A program made the translations under genes and the position numbers. From Pseudomonas sp. A-1 (GTDB taxonomy: Bacteria; Pseudomonadota; Gammaproteobacteria; Pseudomonadales; Pseudomonadaceae), in contig NZ_SSTC01000024.1 in NCBI RefSeq assembly GCF_004801855.1, positions 1 to 57,183 of the forward strand: a stretch of DNA of 57,183 nt, in the 5' to 3' direction. Shown here in pieces: positions 43,799 to 54,658 of this stretch. The notes beneath the pieces are model-generated. The model ran no database searches and was not told the origin of the DNA. It saw only the letters and a program-made list of their open reading frames with translations. Positions within the stretch are counted from its first letter, which is position 1, and every line of letters starts with the position of its first letter.

Positions 43799-44290
43799 TC
43801 AGCCCAGCTCGCGCCAGGTCAGGTACAGGCGCAGGTCGAACTCCAGCTGCTGGTAGCCCGGCAGCATGTGCTCGCAGAGCTGGTAGAACGCCTTGTTGTG
43901 GTCGAACTCGCGCAGGTGCGCCAGCTCGTGGACCACGATCATGTCGAGGAACTCGGGCGCCGCGTCGCGGAACAGCGCGGCCACGCGAATCTCCTTCTTC
44001 GCCCTGAGCTTGCCGCCCTGCACCCGCGAGACCGCGGTGTGCAGGCCGAGGGCGTTACGCACCACGTCGAGCTTGCTGTCGTAGAGCACCTTGTCGATCC
44101 CCGGCGCGTTGCGCAGGAAGCGCTGCTTGCGCTCCATCACGTAGGCGTACAGCGCCTTGTCACTCTGCACCACATGGCGCTCGGGATAGCGCTTGGCCAG
44201 GTAGTCGCCGAGGCGCTCTTCGGCGATCAGCCGGCGCACCTGCTCCTGCAGATGGGGCGGGTAGGCGGCGAGGTATTTGAGCGGGGTCAT
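43799..44290 (-). CDS. YgjP-like metallopeptidase-domain protein
   Basis: 163 residues with the zinc motif HELAHLREFDHNKAFY (about 122-137): two histidines, glutamate and a third histidine. Conserved SRVQGGKLRAKKEIRVAAL and YRAWLHF-like C-terminal LYLTWRELG. DUF45/WLM class. Family members are putative zinc proteases of unknown target. Convergent with the flavin reductase (12 nt gap). Confidence 0.85.
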   Translation of the reverse strand: MTPLKYLAAYPPHLQEQVRRLIAEERLGDYLAKRYPERHVVQSDKALYAYVMERKQRFLRNAPGIDKVLYDSKLDVVRNALGLHTAVSRVQGGKLRAKKEIRVAALFRDAAPEFLDMIVVHELAHLREFDHNKAFYQLCEHMLPGYQQLEFDLRLYLTWRELG

Positions 44291-44349
44291 CGGGCGGCTC
44301 TGGACGGAAGAACAGTCGGCATTCTACCCGCTGCCCGGCCCCGTTGCGC

Positions 44350-44799
44350 TCAGCCCGCCGCCTCGCCAGCCGCGCCGGGCGACAGCCGCCGCGCCAGGAA
44401 GTACTGGCCGGCGCCCAGGGAGAACAGGTTGGCCAGGGTCATGAACAGGCCGGCGCGATTGAGCACCCCGCTGCCGACGACGTCCTGCAGACAGAACAGC
44501 AGCAGGACGCCACTGCCGGCCGCCTGGAACCAGCGCCAGCGCCGAAAGGCCTGCCGGCGCCGGCCGAGGACCAGGGCGAAGCTCAGCAGCGGCGCGAGGA
44601 AGATCGACACCACCAGCAGATGCACGGGCAGCGCCTGCAGCCGGCCGCCGCCGGCGAGCACCAGCAACGACAGGCCCATCGCCGCGCCATACAGCAGATT
44701 CAGCCAGCGATACAGGGCATAGCCGGCCGGCTCCGGCGGCACCGCGGGCGGGACGGCCACCGGCGAGCGCGGCGGGGCGTAGGGATTGAACTCATCCAT
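44350..44799 (-). CDS. Four-helix membrane protein with NPYAPP N-terminus
   Basis: 149 residues from the ATG at 44799. A cytoplasmic proline-rich start (MDEFNPYAPPRSPVAV) and four membrane segments. The N-P-Y-x-x-P motif occurs in many unrelated small membrane proteins. Function unknown. The ribosome site is weak (AGGTCC), and the gene is divergent from the FKBP gene. Confidence 0.7.
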   Translation of the reverse strand: MDEFNPYAPPRSPVAVPPAVPPEPAGYALYRWLNLLYGAAMGLSLLVLAGGGRLQALPVHLLVVSIFLAPLLSFALVLGRRRQAFRRWRWFQAAGSGVLLLFCLQDVVGSGVLNRAGLFMTLANLFSLGAGQYFLARRLSPGAAGEAAG

Positions 44800-44967
44800 G
44801 AGTACGGACCTGGTGGCGGAGGTGCCGCGACTATAGCGCCGGACGCGGCGCTGGCGCAGCCACGGCAGGCCGCCGGCAACCCGCCCGGAACTTGCGCGAC
44901 CGCGCATTTCCTGCGAAAACGCCGCACCCTGCCGGCCACGACCGGCGCAGCCAGCGAGAGACGAGCG

Positions 44968-45309
44968 ATGAGCGAGCAACTGCAGATCGAGGACATCCGG
45001 CCGGGCGACGGCAAGGCCGTGGTCAAGGGCGCCCTGATCACCACCCAGTACACCGGCTGGCTGGAGGACGGCACCGAGTTCGACTCCTCCTACGCCAAGG
45101 GCCGCCCGTTCCAGTGCGTGATCGGCACAGGCCGGGTGATCAAGGGCTGGGACCAGGGGCTGATGGGCATGCAGGTCGGCGGCAAGCGCAGGCTGTTCGT
45201 GCCGGCGCACCTGGCCTACGGCGAGCGGCAGATCGGCGCGCACATCAAGCCCAACTCCAACCTGATCTTCGAGATCGAGCTGCTGGAAGTGCTGACCCGC
45301 GACGACTGA
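44968..45309 (+). CDS. FKBP-type peptidyl-prolyl cis-trans isomerase
   Basis: 113 residues, one FKBP domain without signal peptide: TTQYTGWLEDGTEFDSSY, FQCVIGTGRVIKGWDQGLMGMQVGGKRRLFVPAHLAYG and IFEIELLEV. Cytoplasmic proline isomerase. The active-site aromatic residues are present. Followed by a strong terminator hairpin. Confidence 0.95.
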   Translation: MSEQLQIEDIRPGDGKAVVKGALITTQYTGWLEDGTEFDSSYAKGRPFQCVIGTGRVIKGWDQGLMGMQVGGKRRLFVPAHLAYGERQIGAHIKPNSNLIFEIELLEVLTRDD

Positions 45310-45320
45310 ACCCCGGACAG

Positions 45321-45349
45321 CACAAGGCCCGCACGCGGCGGGCCTTGTG
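45321..45349. terminator. Bidirectional hairpin between FKBP gene and fba
   Basis: CACAAGGCCCGC (45321-45332) and GCGGGCCTTGTG (45338-45349), 12-bp stem with loop ACGCG, between convergent genes. No T-run. Confidence 0.7.
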
Positions 45350-45375
45350 GGACTACTAGAAGCGAACGCGCCGGA

Positions 45376-46440
45376 TCAGTTGACCTTGGCGGCCAGCTCG
45401 CCCTTGGCGTAGCGCTGGAACATGCCTTCCAGGGAGATCGGCTTGATCTTCGAAGCATTGCCGGCGGTGCCGAAGGCTTCGTAGCGGGCGATGCAGATGT
45501 CGCGCATGGCTTCGATGGTCTTGGCGAAGAACTTGCGCGGGTCGAACTCGCTCGGCTGCTCGGCCATCATGCGGCGCATGGCGCCGGTGGAGGCCAGGCG
45601 CAGGTCGGTGTCGATGTTGACCTTGCGCACGCCGTGCTTGATGCCCTCGACGATCTCCTCGACCGGCACGCCGTAGGTTTCCTTGATGTCGCCGCCGTAC
45701 TGGTTGATGATCGCCAGCCACTCCTGCGGCACCGAGCTGGAGCCGTGCATCACCAGGTGGGTGTTGGGGATGCGCTTGTGGATTTCCTTGATGCGCTCGA
45801 TGGCCAGCACGTCGCCGGTCGGCGGCTTGGTGAACTTGTAGGCGCCGTGGCTGGTGCCGATGGCGATGGCCAGGGCGTCGACCTGGGTGGCCTTGACGAA
45901 GGCCGCCGCTTCTTCCGGATCGGTGAGCATCTGGCTGTGGTCGAGGGTGCCCTCGGCGCCGACGCCGTCTTCCTCACCGGCCTGGCCGGTTTCCAGGCTG
46001 CCCAGGCAGCCCAGCTCGCCTTCCACCGACACGCCGCAGGCGTGGGCCATGGCCACGGTCTGCTGGGTCACGCGCACGTTGTAGTCGTAGTCGGCCGGGG
46101 TCTTGCCGTCGGCCATCAGCGAGCCGTCCATCATCACCGAGCTGAAGCCCAGCTGGATCGAGCGCTGGCAGACGTCCGGGCTGGTGCCGTGGTCCTGGTG
46201 CATGCACACCGGAATGTGCGGGAATTCCTCGATGGCGGCGAGGATCAGGTGGCGCAGGAAGGGCGCGCCGGCGTACTTGCGGGCGCCGGCGGAAGCCTGG
46301 ACGATCACCGGGGAGTCGGTCTTGTCGGCCGCTTCCATGATGGCGCGCATCTGCTCGAGGTTGTTGACGTTGAAGGCCGGCACGCCGTAGCCGTATTCGG
46401 CGGCGTGGTCCAGCAGCTGGCGCATGCTGATAAGTGCCAT
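45376..46440 (-). CDS. fba: Fructose-bisphosphate aldolase, class II
   Basis: 354 residues. Zinc-dependent cleavage of fructose-1,6-bisphosphate to triose phosphates. Zinc ligands in [11 protein letters not shown] (histidines) and [15 protein letters not shown]; catalytic aspartate in QDHG. Calvin-type CbbA subclass by length and GELGCLG insert. Last gene of the tkt-epd-pgk-fba group, separated from pgk by REP copy 2. GGGAG precedes the start. Confidence 0.96.
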   Translation of the reverse strand: MALISMRQLLDHAAEYGYGVPAFNVNNLEQMRAIMEAADKTDSPVIVQASAGARKYAGAPFLRHLILAAIEEFPHIPVCMHQDHGTSPDVCQRSIQLGFSSVMMDGSLMADGKTPADYDYNVRVTQQTVAMAHACGVSVEGELGCLGSLETGQAGEEDGVGAEGTLDHSQMLTDPEEAAAFVKATQVDALAIAIGTSHGAYKFTKPPTGDVLAIERIKEIHKRIPNTHLVMHGSSSVPQEWLAIINQYGGDIKETYGVPVEEIVEGIKHGVRKVNIDTDLRLASTGAMRRMMAEQPSEFDPRKFFAKTIEAMRDICIARYEAFGTAGNASKIKPISLEGMFQRYAKGELAAKVN

Positions 46441-46524
46441 CTGTGTAGCTCCCAGTAAGGGTCGTTTGATCGGTGCCCAGCCTGCCGCAGGGGCAGGTCG
46501 GGCGCAATATGCTGGCGGACGATC

Positions 46525-46628
46525 GTTGCCACGCTCCCGCGTGGCAATGCATCCCCGGACGCTCCGGCGTCCATGCACCGGGACGCCGAGCGTCCCGGGC
46601 GCAGCTCCCACGCCGGAGCGTGGGAGCC
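46525..46628. repeat. Composite REP-like element, four hairpins (copy 2)
   Basis: TTGCCACGC/GCGTGGCAA (46526-46547), GGACGC/GCGTCC (46557-46572), CCGGGACGC/GCGTCCCGG (46578-46598), GCTCCCACGC/GCGTGGGAGC (46604-46627). Same order of stems as copy 1 at 16986-17085. Both end GGGAGCCATCA, then T or G, then GCATCAG beside the stop codon of the upstream gene. Confidence 0.85.
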
Positions 46629-46636
46629 ATCAGGCA

Positions 46637-47800
46637 TCAGGCCTTGGCGCGCTCTTCCAGCACCGCCACGGCCGGCAGGACCTTGCCCTCGACGAACTCG
46701 AGGAAGGCGCCGCCGCCGGTGGAGATGTAGGAGATGCGCTCGGCCACGCCGTACTTGTCGATGGCCGCCAGGGTGTCGCCGCCGCCGGCGATGGAGAACG
46801 CCGGGCTCTCGGCGATGGCCTGGGCCAGCACCTTGGTGCCGTTGCCGAACTGGTCGAACTCGAACACGCCGACCGGGCCGTTCCACAGGATGGTCTGCGA
46901 GGCCTTGAGCATCTCGCCGAACATGGCGGCGGTCTGCGGGCCGATGTCGAGGATCATGTCGTCGTCGGCCACGTCGCCGATCAGTTTGACCGTCGCTTCG
47001 GCGGTTTCGGCGAACTCCTTGGCGACCACCACGTCGACCGGCAGCGGCACGGCGACCTTGGCGGCGATGGCCTTGGCGGTGTCCAGCAGGTCGGCTTCAT
47101 GCAGCGACTTGCCGACCTTGTAGCCGGCGGCGGCGAGGAAGGTGTTGGCGATGCCGCCGCCGACGATCAGCTGGTCGCAGATCTCGGCCAGCGAGTTGAG
47201 CACGTCGAGCTTGGTGGAGACCTTGGAGCCGGCGACGATGGCGACCATCGGCCGGGCCGGCTTGTCGAGGGCCTTGCCCAGGGCGTCCAGCTCGGCGGCC
47301 AGCAGCGGGCCGGCGGCGGCGACCTTGGCGAACTTGGCCACACCGTGGGTCGAGCCCTCGGCGCGGTGGGCGGTGCCGAAGGCGTCCATGACGAACACGT
47401 CGCACAGCGCGGCGTACTGCTGCGCCAGCTCGTCGCTGTTCTTCTTCTCGCCCTTGTTGAAGCGCACGTTCTCGAACAGCACGACCTGGCCCGGCTGCAC
47501 GTCGACGCCGCCCAGGTAGTCGCTGACCAGCGGCACTTCGCGGCCGAGGGCCTTGGACAGGTAGTCGGCGACCGGCTGCAGGCTGTTCTCGGCGGAGAAC
47601 TCGCCCTCGGTCGGACGACCCAGGTGCGAGCAGACCATGACCGCCGCGCCCTTCTCCAGCGCCAGCTTGATGGTCGGCAGGGAGGCGACGATGCGCGCGT
47701 CGCTCTTGACCACGCCGTCCTTCACCGGAACGTTGAGGTCTTCGCGGATCAGCACGCGCTTGCCGGCGAGATCCAGGTCGGTCATCTTCAAAACAGTCAT
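46637..47800 (-). CDS. pgk: Phosphoglycerate kinase
   Basis: 387 residues. Reversible ATP formation from 1,3-bisphosphoglycerate. [11 protein letters not shown] (N-terminal substrate site), [11 protein letters not shown], and C-terminal ATP-site [28 protein letters not shown]. Starts 12 nt after the epd stop. Confidence 0.97.
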   Translation of the reverse strand: MTVLKMTDLDLAGKRVLIREDLNVPVKDGVVKSDARIVASLPTIKLALEKGAAVMVCSHLGRPTEGEFSAENSLQPVADYLSKALGREVPLVSDYLGGVDVQPGQVVLFENVRFNKGEKKNSDELAQQYAALCDVFVMDAFGTAHRAEGSTHGVAKFAKVAAAGPLLAAELDALGKALDKPARPMVAIVAGSKVSTKLDVLNSLAEICDQLIVGGGIANTFLAAAGYKVGKSLHEADLLDTAKAIAAKVAVPLPVDVVVAKEFAETAEATVKLIGDVADDDMILDIGPQTAAMFGEMLKASQTILWNGPVGVFEFDQFGNGTKVLAQAIAESPAFSIAGGGDTLAAIDKYGVAERISYISTGGGAFLEFVEGKVLPAVAVLEERAKA

Positions 47801-47812
47801 GGGCTCAGTCCT

Positions 47813-48865
47813 TTACATGGGCTGTGGGCGATGGGCGACGCGCAGGAAGTGTTCCGCCACGTCGAGCATGCGGTTGGCAAAGCCCCACTCGTTGTCGAAC
47901 CAGGCCAGCAGGTTGACCAGCCGCGGGCCGGAAACCAGGGTCTGGCTGCCATCGACGATGGCCGAGTGGGGATCGTGGTTGAAGTCGCAGCTGGCGTGGG
48001 GCAGCTCGGTGTAGGCCACCAGGCCCTGCAGCGGGCCGCTTTCGGCGGCCTCGCGCAGCACGCGGTTGATCTCGGCCACGCTGGTGTCGCGGCGGGTCTG
48101 CAGGGTGATGTCCAGGCAGGACACGTTGACCGTCGGCACGCGGATCGCCTTGGCCTTGACCCGCCCGGTGAGCTCGGGGAGCAGGCGCTCGATGCCGCGG
48201 GCCAGGCCGGTCGACACCGGGATCACCGACTGGAACGCCGAGCGGGTGCGGCGCAGGTCCTCGTGGTGGTAGGCGTCGATCACCGGCTGGTCGTTCATCG
48301 CCGAGTGGATGGTGGTGATGGTCACGTAGTCGAGACCGACCGCCTCGTCGAGCAGCTTGAGCAGCGGCACGCTGCAGTTGGTGGTGCAGGAGGCGTTGGA
48401 CAGCAGCCGCTCGGCGCCGCTCAGGCTGGCCTGGTTGACGCCGTAGACGATGGTGGCGTCGACGTCCTGCTCGCTGGCCATCGGCTGCGAGAACAGCACC
48501 CGCGGCGCCCCGGCAGCGAGGAAGCGTTCGCCGTCGGCGCGGCTGTGGTAGACGCCCGAGCACTCCAGCACCAGGTCGACGCCCAGTGCGGCCCAGTCGA
48601 TGCCCTCCGGCGTCGCCTGGCGCAGCACCTTCACGCAGTCGCCGTTGAGGTGCAGGCAGTCGCCGGCGACCTTCACCTCGCCGGGGAAGCGGCCGTGGGT
48701 GGAGTCGAAGCGGGTCAGGTACTCGATGCTGGCCTGGTCGGCCAGATCGTTGAGGGCGACGATTTCCAGGCCGGCATCCGCGCCGCGCTCGTAGAGGGCG
48801 CGCAGCACGCAGCGGCCGATGCGGCCGTAGCCGTTGAGGGCGACTTTGTAGGGACGGTTGGGCAT
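47813..48865 (-). CDS. epd: Erythrose-4-phosphate dehydrogenase (GapA-like)
   Basis: 350 residues. NAD Rossmann motif VALNGYGRIGRCVLRAL; catalytic cysteine in SNASCTTNC; C-terminal WFDNEWGFANRMLD. Epd rather than GapA is suggested by the ALNDLADQASIEYLTRFDSTHGRFPGEV region and the tkt-epd-pgk context. It oxidises erythrose-4-phosphate to 4-phosphoerythronate for pyridoxal-phosphate synthesis; glyceraldehyde-3-phosphate activity is a possible alternative. ATG 48865. Confidence 0.9.
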   Translation of the reverse strand: MPNRPYKVALNGYGRIGRCVLRALYERGADAGLEIVALNDLADQASIEYLTRFDSTHGRFPGEVKVAGDCLHLNGDCVKVLRQATPEGIDWAALGVDLVLECSGVYHSRADGERFLAAGAPRVLFSQPMASEQDVDATIVYGVNQASLSGAERLLSNASCTTNCSVPLLKLLDEAVGLDYVTITTIHSAMNDQPVIDAYHHEDLRRTRSAFQSVIPVSTGLARGIERLLPELTGRVKAKAIRVPTVNVSCLDITLQTRRDTSVAEINRVLREAAESGPLQGLVAYTELPHASCDFNHDPHSAIVDGSQTLVSGPRLVNLLAWFDNEWGFANRMLDVAEHFLRVAHRPQPM

Positions 48866-48907
48866 GGGATCTCGCAGTGTCTGTCGCTCGGCTCGGGGGA
48901 GCACCTC

Positions 48908-48963
48908 GTAGGGTGCGCCATGCGCACCACAGACGAACCGGCGGTGCGCACGGCGCACCCTAC
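48908..48963. repeat. REP-like element, GTAGGGTGCGCC family (copy 1)
   Basis: Outer arms GTAGGGTGCGCC (48908-48919) and GGCGCACCCTAC (48952-48963). Two inner stems GGTGCGC-CAT-GCGCACC (48912-48928) and GGTGCGC-ACG-GCGCACC (48943-48959). It lies between tkt and epd. Confidence 0.82.
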
Positions 48964-49005
48964 CCGAGGATCGGTGGATGGCCGCAGCCATCCACCCTGA
49001 CGGCA

Positions 49006-51006
49006 TCAGTCTTCCAGCAGCTCTTCGGCGGTGGCCAGCACGTTGTCGAGGGTGAAGCCGAACTCCTCGAACAGCTGCCCGGCCGGCGCGGATTCGCCGA
49101 AGGTGGTCATGCCGATGATGCGGCCTTCCAGGCCGACGTACTTGTACCAGAAGTCGGCATGCGCGGCCTCGATGGCGATGCGCGCCGACACTTCCAGCGG
49201 CAGCACGGCCTGCTTCCAGGCGGCGTCCTGCTGGTCGAACACGTTGGTCGACGGCATCGACACCACGCGCACCTGGCGGCCCTGGGCGGTCAGCGCCTCG
49301 AAGGCCTGCACGGCCAGGCCGACTTCCGAGCCGGTGGCGATCAGGATCAGTTCCGGCTCGCCGGCGCAGTCCTTCAGGACATAACCACCACGGGCGATAT
49401 CGGCGATCTGCTGCTCGCTGCGCGCCTGGTGCGGCAGGTTCTGGCGACTGAACACCAGCGCCGACGGACCGTCGTTGCGCTCGATGGCGTACTTCCAGGC
49501 CACCGCCGATTCCACGGCGTCGGCCGGGCGCCAGCAGTCGAGGTTCGGGGTGCCGCGCAGGCTGGCCAGTTGCTCGATCGGCTGGTGGGTCGGACCGTCC
49601 TCGCCCAGACCGATGGAGTCGTGGGTGAACACGTAGAGCACGCGCTGCTTCATCAGCGCCGACATGCGCACGGCGTTGCGCGCGTATTCCATGAAGATCA
49701 GGAAGGTGGCGCCGTAGGGGATGAAGCCGCCGTGCAGGGCGACGCCGTTCATGATCGCGCTCATGCCGAACTCGCGCACGCCGTAGTGCACGTAGTTGCC
49801 GCCGGCGTCGTCATGGGCCAGGCCCTTGCAGCCCTTCCACAGGGTCAGGTTGGAGCCGGCCAGGTCCGCCGAGCCGCCGAGGAACTCGGGCAGCAGCGGG
49901 CCGAAGGCGTTGAGGGTGTTCTGGCTGGCCTTGCGGCTGGCGATGGTCTCGCCCTTGGCGGCGACTTCCGCCACGTAGGCGGCGGCCTTCTCGGCGAAGT
50001 CGGCGGGCAGCTCGCCGGCCAGGCGGCGCTGGAACTCGGCGGCCAGTTCCGGGAACTCGGCGGCGTAGGCGGCGAAGCGCTCGTTCCAGGCGGCCTCGCG
50101 GGCAGCGCCGGCCTCTTTCGCGTCCCACTCGGCCTGGATGTCGGCGGGGATTTCGAACGGGCCATGGTTCCAGCCGAGCTGGGCACGGGTGGCGGCGATC
50201 TCGGCATCGCCCAGCGGCGCGCCGTGGCACTCTTCCTTGCCGCCCTTGTTCGGCGAGCCGAAGCCGATCACGGTCTTGCAGCAGATCAGGGTCGGACGCT
50301 CGGTCTCGGCGCGGGCGGTCTCGATGGCCATCTTGATCTCGTCGGCGTCGTGGCCGTCGACGTTGCGGATCACCTGCCAGCCGTAGGCCTCGAAGCGCGC
50401 CGGAGTGTCGTCGGTGAACCAGCCCTCGACCTCGCCGTCGATGGAGATGCCGTTGTCGTCGTAGAAGGCGACCAGCTTGCCCAGGCCCAGGGTGCCGGCC
50501 AGCGAGCAGACTTCGTGGCTGATGCCTTCCATCATGCAGCCGTCGCCGAGGAACACGTAGGTGTGGTGGTCGACGATGTCGTGGCCCGGACGGTTGAACT
50601 GCGCGCCCAGCACCTTCTCGGCGATGGCGAAGCCGACGGCGTTGGCGATGCCCTGGCCGAGCGGGCCGGTGGTGGTCTCCACGCCCGGGGTGTAGCCGTA
50701 TTCCGGGTGGCCCGGGGTGCGGCTGTGCAGCTGGCGGAAGTTCTTCAGGTCGTCGATCGACAGGTCGTAGCCGGTCAGGTGCAGCAGCGAGTAGATCAGC
50801 ATCGAGCCGTGGCCGTTGGACAGCACGAAGCGGTCGCGGTCGGCCCACTGCGGGTTCTGCGGGTTGTGCTTGAGGAAGTCGCGCCACAGCACTTCGGCGA
50901 TGTCCGCCATGCCCATGGGTGCGCCGGGATGGCCGCTGTTGGCTTTCTGCACGGCATCCATGCTGAGGGCACGAATGGCATTGGCTCGGTCACGACGGCT
51001 GGGCAT
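49006..51006 (-). CDS. tkt: Transketolase
   Basis: 666 residues from the ATG at 51006, with GGAG upstream. Thiamine-diphosphate enzyme of the pentose phosphate pathway, moving two-carbon units between sugars. [13 protein letters not shown] and [13 protein letters not shown] (TPP-binding GDG), later [16 protein letters not shown] and ATGSEVGLA. Divergent from the ArsR-methyltransferase gene across a 192-nt control region; it starts the tkt-epd-pgk-fba group. Confidence 0.97.
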   Translation of the reverse strand: MPSRRDRANAIRALSMDAVQKANSGHPGAPMGMADIAEVLWRDFLKHNPQNPQWADRDRFVLSNGHGSMLIYSLLHLTGYDLSIDDLKNFRQLHSRTPGHPEYGYTPGVETTTGPLGQGIANAVGFAIAEKVLGAQFNRPGHDIVDHHTYVFLGDGCMMEGISHEVCSLAGTLGLGKLVAFYDDNGISIDGEVEGWFTDDTPARFEAYGWQVIRNVDGHDADEIKMAIETARAETERPTLICCKTVIGFGSPNKGGKEECHGAPLGDAEIAATRAQLGWNHGPFEIPADIQAEWDAKEAGAAREAAWNERFAAYAAEFPELAAEFQRRLAGELPADFAEKAAAYVAEVAAKGETIASRKASQNTLNAFGPLLPEFLGGSADLAGSNLTLWKGCKGLAHDDAGGNYVHYGVREFGMSAIMNGVALHGGFIPYGATFLIFMEYARNAVRMSALMKQRVLYVFTHDSIGLGEDGPTHQPIEQLASLRGTPNLDCWRPADAVESAVAWKYAIERNDGPSALVFSRQNLPHQARSEQQIADIARGGYVLKDCAGEPELILIATGSEVGLAVQAFEALTAQGRQVRVVSMPSTNVFDQQDAAWKQAVLPLEVSARIAIEAAHADFWYKYVGLEGRIIGMTTFGESAPAGQLFEEFGFTLDNVLATAEELLED

Positions 51007-51135
51007 CGCTGGTCTCCTGCAGGGGGGCTTGACGAAAAAAGGCCGCCATTTTCGCCCACAGGCGGGGGAACGGGCAATCACAGATGGTCGATCCGCGCGA
51101 ATCGGTCCGCCGTCCGCAGCGTGATCGAGCGCCAA

Positions 51136-51153
51136 TATCAAAACTTTTTGATA
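51136..51153. promoter_or_regulatory. 18-bp palindrome, likely ArsR-type operator
   Basis: TATCAAAA-CT-TTTTGATA, a perfect 8-bp inverted repeat, AT-rich in GC-rich DNA. It resembles the SahR-type motif in which ATCAAA and TTTGAT arms face each other. It lies 6 nt before the -35 box of the ArsR-methyltransferase gene and between it and divergent tkt. Confidence 0.7.
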
Positions 51154-51159
51154 CAGGCA

Positions 51160-51188
51160 TTGCGCCACCGCGACGCGCCGACTAGACT
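51160..51188 (+). promoter_or_regulatory. Sigma-70 promoter of the ArsR-methyltransferase gene
   Basis: TTGCGC (51160-51165), 17-nt spacer, TAGACT (51183-51188). Transcription would start about 7 nt later, almost at the ATG 51199, implying a leaderless message. Confidence 0.65.
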
Positions 51189-51198
51189 TCGCCCCCTT

Positions 51199-52179
51199 AT
51201 GAGTACGCAGCCCGCCTTCCGCCACGCCCCGAGCGAGCAACTGGCCGCCCTGTGCAAGGCCGCCGGCGACCCGCTGCGCCTGAGCGTGCTGCGCGCGCTG
51301 GCCAGCGACTCGTTCGGCGTACTGGAGCTGGCGCAGATCTTCGCCATGCGCCAGTCGGGGATCAGCCATCACCTCAAGGTGCTGGCCCAGGCCGGCCTGG
51401 TGGCCACCCGCCGCGAGGGCACCGCGATCTTCTACCGCCGCGCCCTGGCGCACGGCGGCGAGACCGGCAGCGCGCTGCACGCGGCGCTGCTCGAGGAAGT
51501 GGACGAACTGCAGCTGCCGGACGCGGTGCAGGCGCGCATCGCCGAGGTGCAGGCGCAGCGCGCCGCCGCGGCGCACGACTTCTTCGCCCGCACCGTGGAG
51601 AAGTTCCGCGCCCAGCAGGACCTGATCGCCGGCCTGCCGCAGTACCGCGACAGCCTGCTGGCTCTGCTCGACGCCCTGCACTTTCCGCTCAGCGCCACGG
51701 CGCTGGAGGTCGGTCCCGGCGACGGCGCCTTCCTGCCCGAGCTGGCGCGGCGCTTCGCCGCCGTCACCGCGCTGGACAGCAGCCCGGCGATGCTCGAGCT
51801 GGCCCGCCAGCGCTGCCAGGCCGAGGGACTGGCCAACGTCGAGCTGAAGCTGGCCGACGCGCTGCATGACGAACAGGCGCCGGCCGACTGCGTGGTGCTG
51901 AACATGGTGCTGCACCACTTCGCCGAGCCGGCCGCGGCGATGCGCCAGCTGGCGCGGCTGGTCAGGCCGGGCGGCAGCCTGCTGCTGACCGAGCTGTGCA
52001 GCCATGCCCAGGGCTGGGCGCGCGAGGCGTGCGGCGATCTGTGGCTGGGCTTCGATCAGGACGAGCTGGCGCGCTGGGCCGCCGAGGCGGGCCTGGAGAG
52101 CGGCGAGAGCCTCTATCTGGGCCTGCGCAACGGTTTCCAGATCCAGGTACGGCACTTCGCCCGCCCGGATCGGAATTGA
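51199..52179 (+). CDS. ArsR-family regulator fused to a SAM-dependent methyltransferase domain
   Basis: 326 residues. N-terminal ArsR helix-turn-helix (about 10-95): [28 protein letters not shown]-terminal class I methyltransferase (about 150-320): [16 protein letters not shown] for [21 protein letters not shown]. Located directly before metK, as in P. aeruginosa. It likely senses S-adenosylhomocysteine or SAM and controls methionine-cycle genes; SahR is the comparable regulator. No ribosome site precedes the ATG. Confidence 0.87.
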   Translation: MSTQPAFRHAPSEQLAALCKAAGDPLRLSVLRALASDSFGVLELAQIFAMRQSGISHHLKVLAQAGLVATRREGTAIFYRRALAHGGETGSALHAALLEEVDELQLPDAVQARIAEVQAQRAAAAHDFFARTVEKFRAQQDLIAGLPQYRDSLLALLDALHFPLSATALEVGPGDGAFLPELARRFAAVTALDSSPAMLELARQRCQAEGLANVELKLADALHDEQAPADCVVLNMVLHHFAEPAAAMRQLARLVRPGGSLLLTELCSHAQGWAREACGDLWLGFDQDELARWAAEAGLESGESLYLGLRNGFQIQVRHFARPDRN

Positions 52180-52241
52180 ACACTGCTGTATGACACGGCC
52201 GCGAGGCCGACTCACCCACCGGTAATAACAGGAACCGATAG

Positions 52242-53432
<1,191 letters not shown>

Positions 53433-53447
53433 TTCCTCCGCAGCACG

Positions 53448-53484
53448 AAAAAGCCCCGCCAGCGCACGCTGGCGGGGCTTTTTT
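53448..53484. terminator. Bidirectional terminator after metK
   Basis: AGCCCCGCCAGC (53452-53463) and GCTGGCGGGGCT (53468-53479), 12-bp stem, flanked by AAAA and TTTTTT, so it works on both strands (metK and the BON gene). Confidence 0.92.
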
Positions 53485-53486
53485 CA

Positions 53487-53864
53487 TCAGGGCGTGTCGC
53501 CACCATGAGGCCCCCGGATCCGTTCCCGGCGCCTGGCGATCTCGACCTCGTGGTCGGCGCCTTCCTCGGCATTGCCCGCTTCGGGCAGATGGCCGGGAGC
53601 GACCATCCAGATTTCCAGCTGCTGGGCATCCACCTCGCTGACGCCGTGCACCGCACGGGCCAGCTCGATGGCCTGCTCGCACAGTCGGTGCGATTCGACC
53701 CGCCCGCTCAGGGTCACCACCCCGGCATGGGTCCTGACGTGGATGTGCTGACCACGGGTCGGCCTGGCCATTTCCAGGGCGGACTTCACCCTGGCGGTGA
53801 GCCAGAGGTCGTGAACCGCCATCCCCAGGTCGTGCGAGTACTGATTGAAGGAATGCATTTTCAT
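53487..53864 (-). CDS. BON-domain protein
   Basis: 125 residues from the ATG at 53864, with GGAGG upstream. One BON domain (about 20-90): LTARVKSALEM, VRTHAGVVTLSGRVES and ARAVHGVSEVDAQ, a fold that binds phospholipid or accompanies osmotic-stress proteins. No clear signal peptide. Charged C-terminal tail. Role unknown. Confidence 0.85.
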   Translation of the reverse strand: MKMHSFNQYSHDLGMAVHDLWLTARVKSALEMARPTRGQHIHVRTHAGVVTLSGRVESHRLCEQAIELARAVHGVSEVDAQQLEIWMVAPGHLPEAGNAEEGADHEVEIARRRERIRGPHGGDTP

Positions 53865-54093
53865 GGCGAGTACCTCCGCAGGTACGTTCAGCCCCGCCCG
53901 GCAGCAACGGCAGCAGACTCGCCTCGCCGCCCTGCAGGCGCCGGCATCCGTTCACTATACTCCCGCTGGAAACGCTGGCATCTGCGGCCAGCCACCAGCC
54001 GATGACCGGCCGAAGCGGCAGCGCGATTGCACTGGCCGCCGCGACGCAGGATCATTGGCCACCTGTTGTCAGCGCACCTGGATCCCCCCGGAC

Positions 54094-54546
54094 ATGCATC
54101 CCGACTGCCAATACCTGCAAGACCTCCTCCACCGCGACATCCCGCTGACCCGCGCCATGCAGCTGCGCGTGGCCGGCTGGGAGAACCACGAACTGCGCCT
54201 GGCCATGCCGCTGGCGCCCAACGTCAACCACACCGGCAGCATGTTCGGCGGCAGCCTGTACAGCATCAGCGTGCTGGCCGGCTGGGGCTGGCTGACCCTG
54301 CGCCTGCGCGAGGCCGGCATCGACGACGGCCACATCGTGATCAAGGGCGGACAGATCGACTACCCGCTGCCGGTGGTCGAGGAGGCCGTGGCGATCTGCG
54401 CCGCGCCTGCCGAGGAAGACTGGAAGAAGTTCGAGACCCTGTACCGCCGCCGCGGCCGCGCACGCCTGTACCTGGACATCCGCATCCCCGCACCGAGCGG
54501 CGAGACGGCGGTGCATCTGCATGGGGAGTACGTGCTGCACAAGTAG
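54094..54546 (+). CDS. Thioesterase-like (YiiD C-terminal domain) protein
   Basis: 150 residues from ATG 54094. A hot-dog-fold domain as in the C-terminus of YiiD: LAMPLAPNVNHTGSMFGGSLYSISVLAGWGWLTLRL, then HIVIKGGQIDYPLPV. It probably hydrolyses or binds a thioester; substrate unknown. A perfect-looking -10, TATACT, is at 53956-53961. Confidence 0.85.
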   Translation: MHPDCQYLQDLLHRDIPLTRAMQLRVAGWENHELRLAMPLAPNVNHTGSMFGGSLYSISVLAGWGWLTLRLREAGIDDGHIVIKGGQIDYPLPVVEEAVAICAAPAEEDWKKFETLYRRRGRARLYLDIRIPAPSGETAVHLHGEYVLHK

Positions 54547-54570
54547 GCAGCGCCCGAACCCAGGGCTCTG

Positions 54571-54636
54571 GGTGCGCATGGCGCACCCTACGGCTAAGCA
54601 GCGCGGCGGTACGACGCAGGGTGCGCCATGCGCACC
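54571..54636. repeat. REP-like element, GTAGGGTGCGCC family (copy 2)
   Basis: Stems GGTGCGC-ATG-GCGCACC (54571-54587) and GGTGCGC-CAT-GCGCACC (54620-54636), in opposite order to copy 1 at 48908-48963. It lies between convergent thioesterase and cysQ genes. Confidence 0.8.
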
Positions 54637-54658
54637 GATGAGCTTAGATGCCCCGCAC

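Noticed and set aside
52180-52241. SAM riboswitch before metK
   Set aside because: Only 62 nt between genes and no recognisable folded motif. Control by the upstream ArsR-type regulator is more likely.
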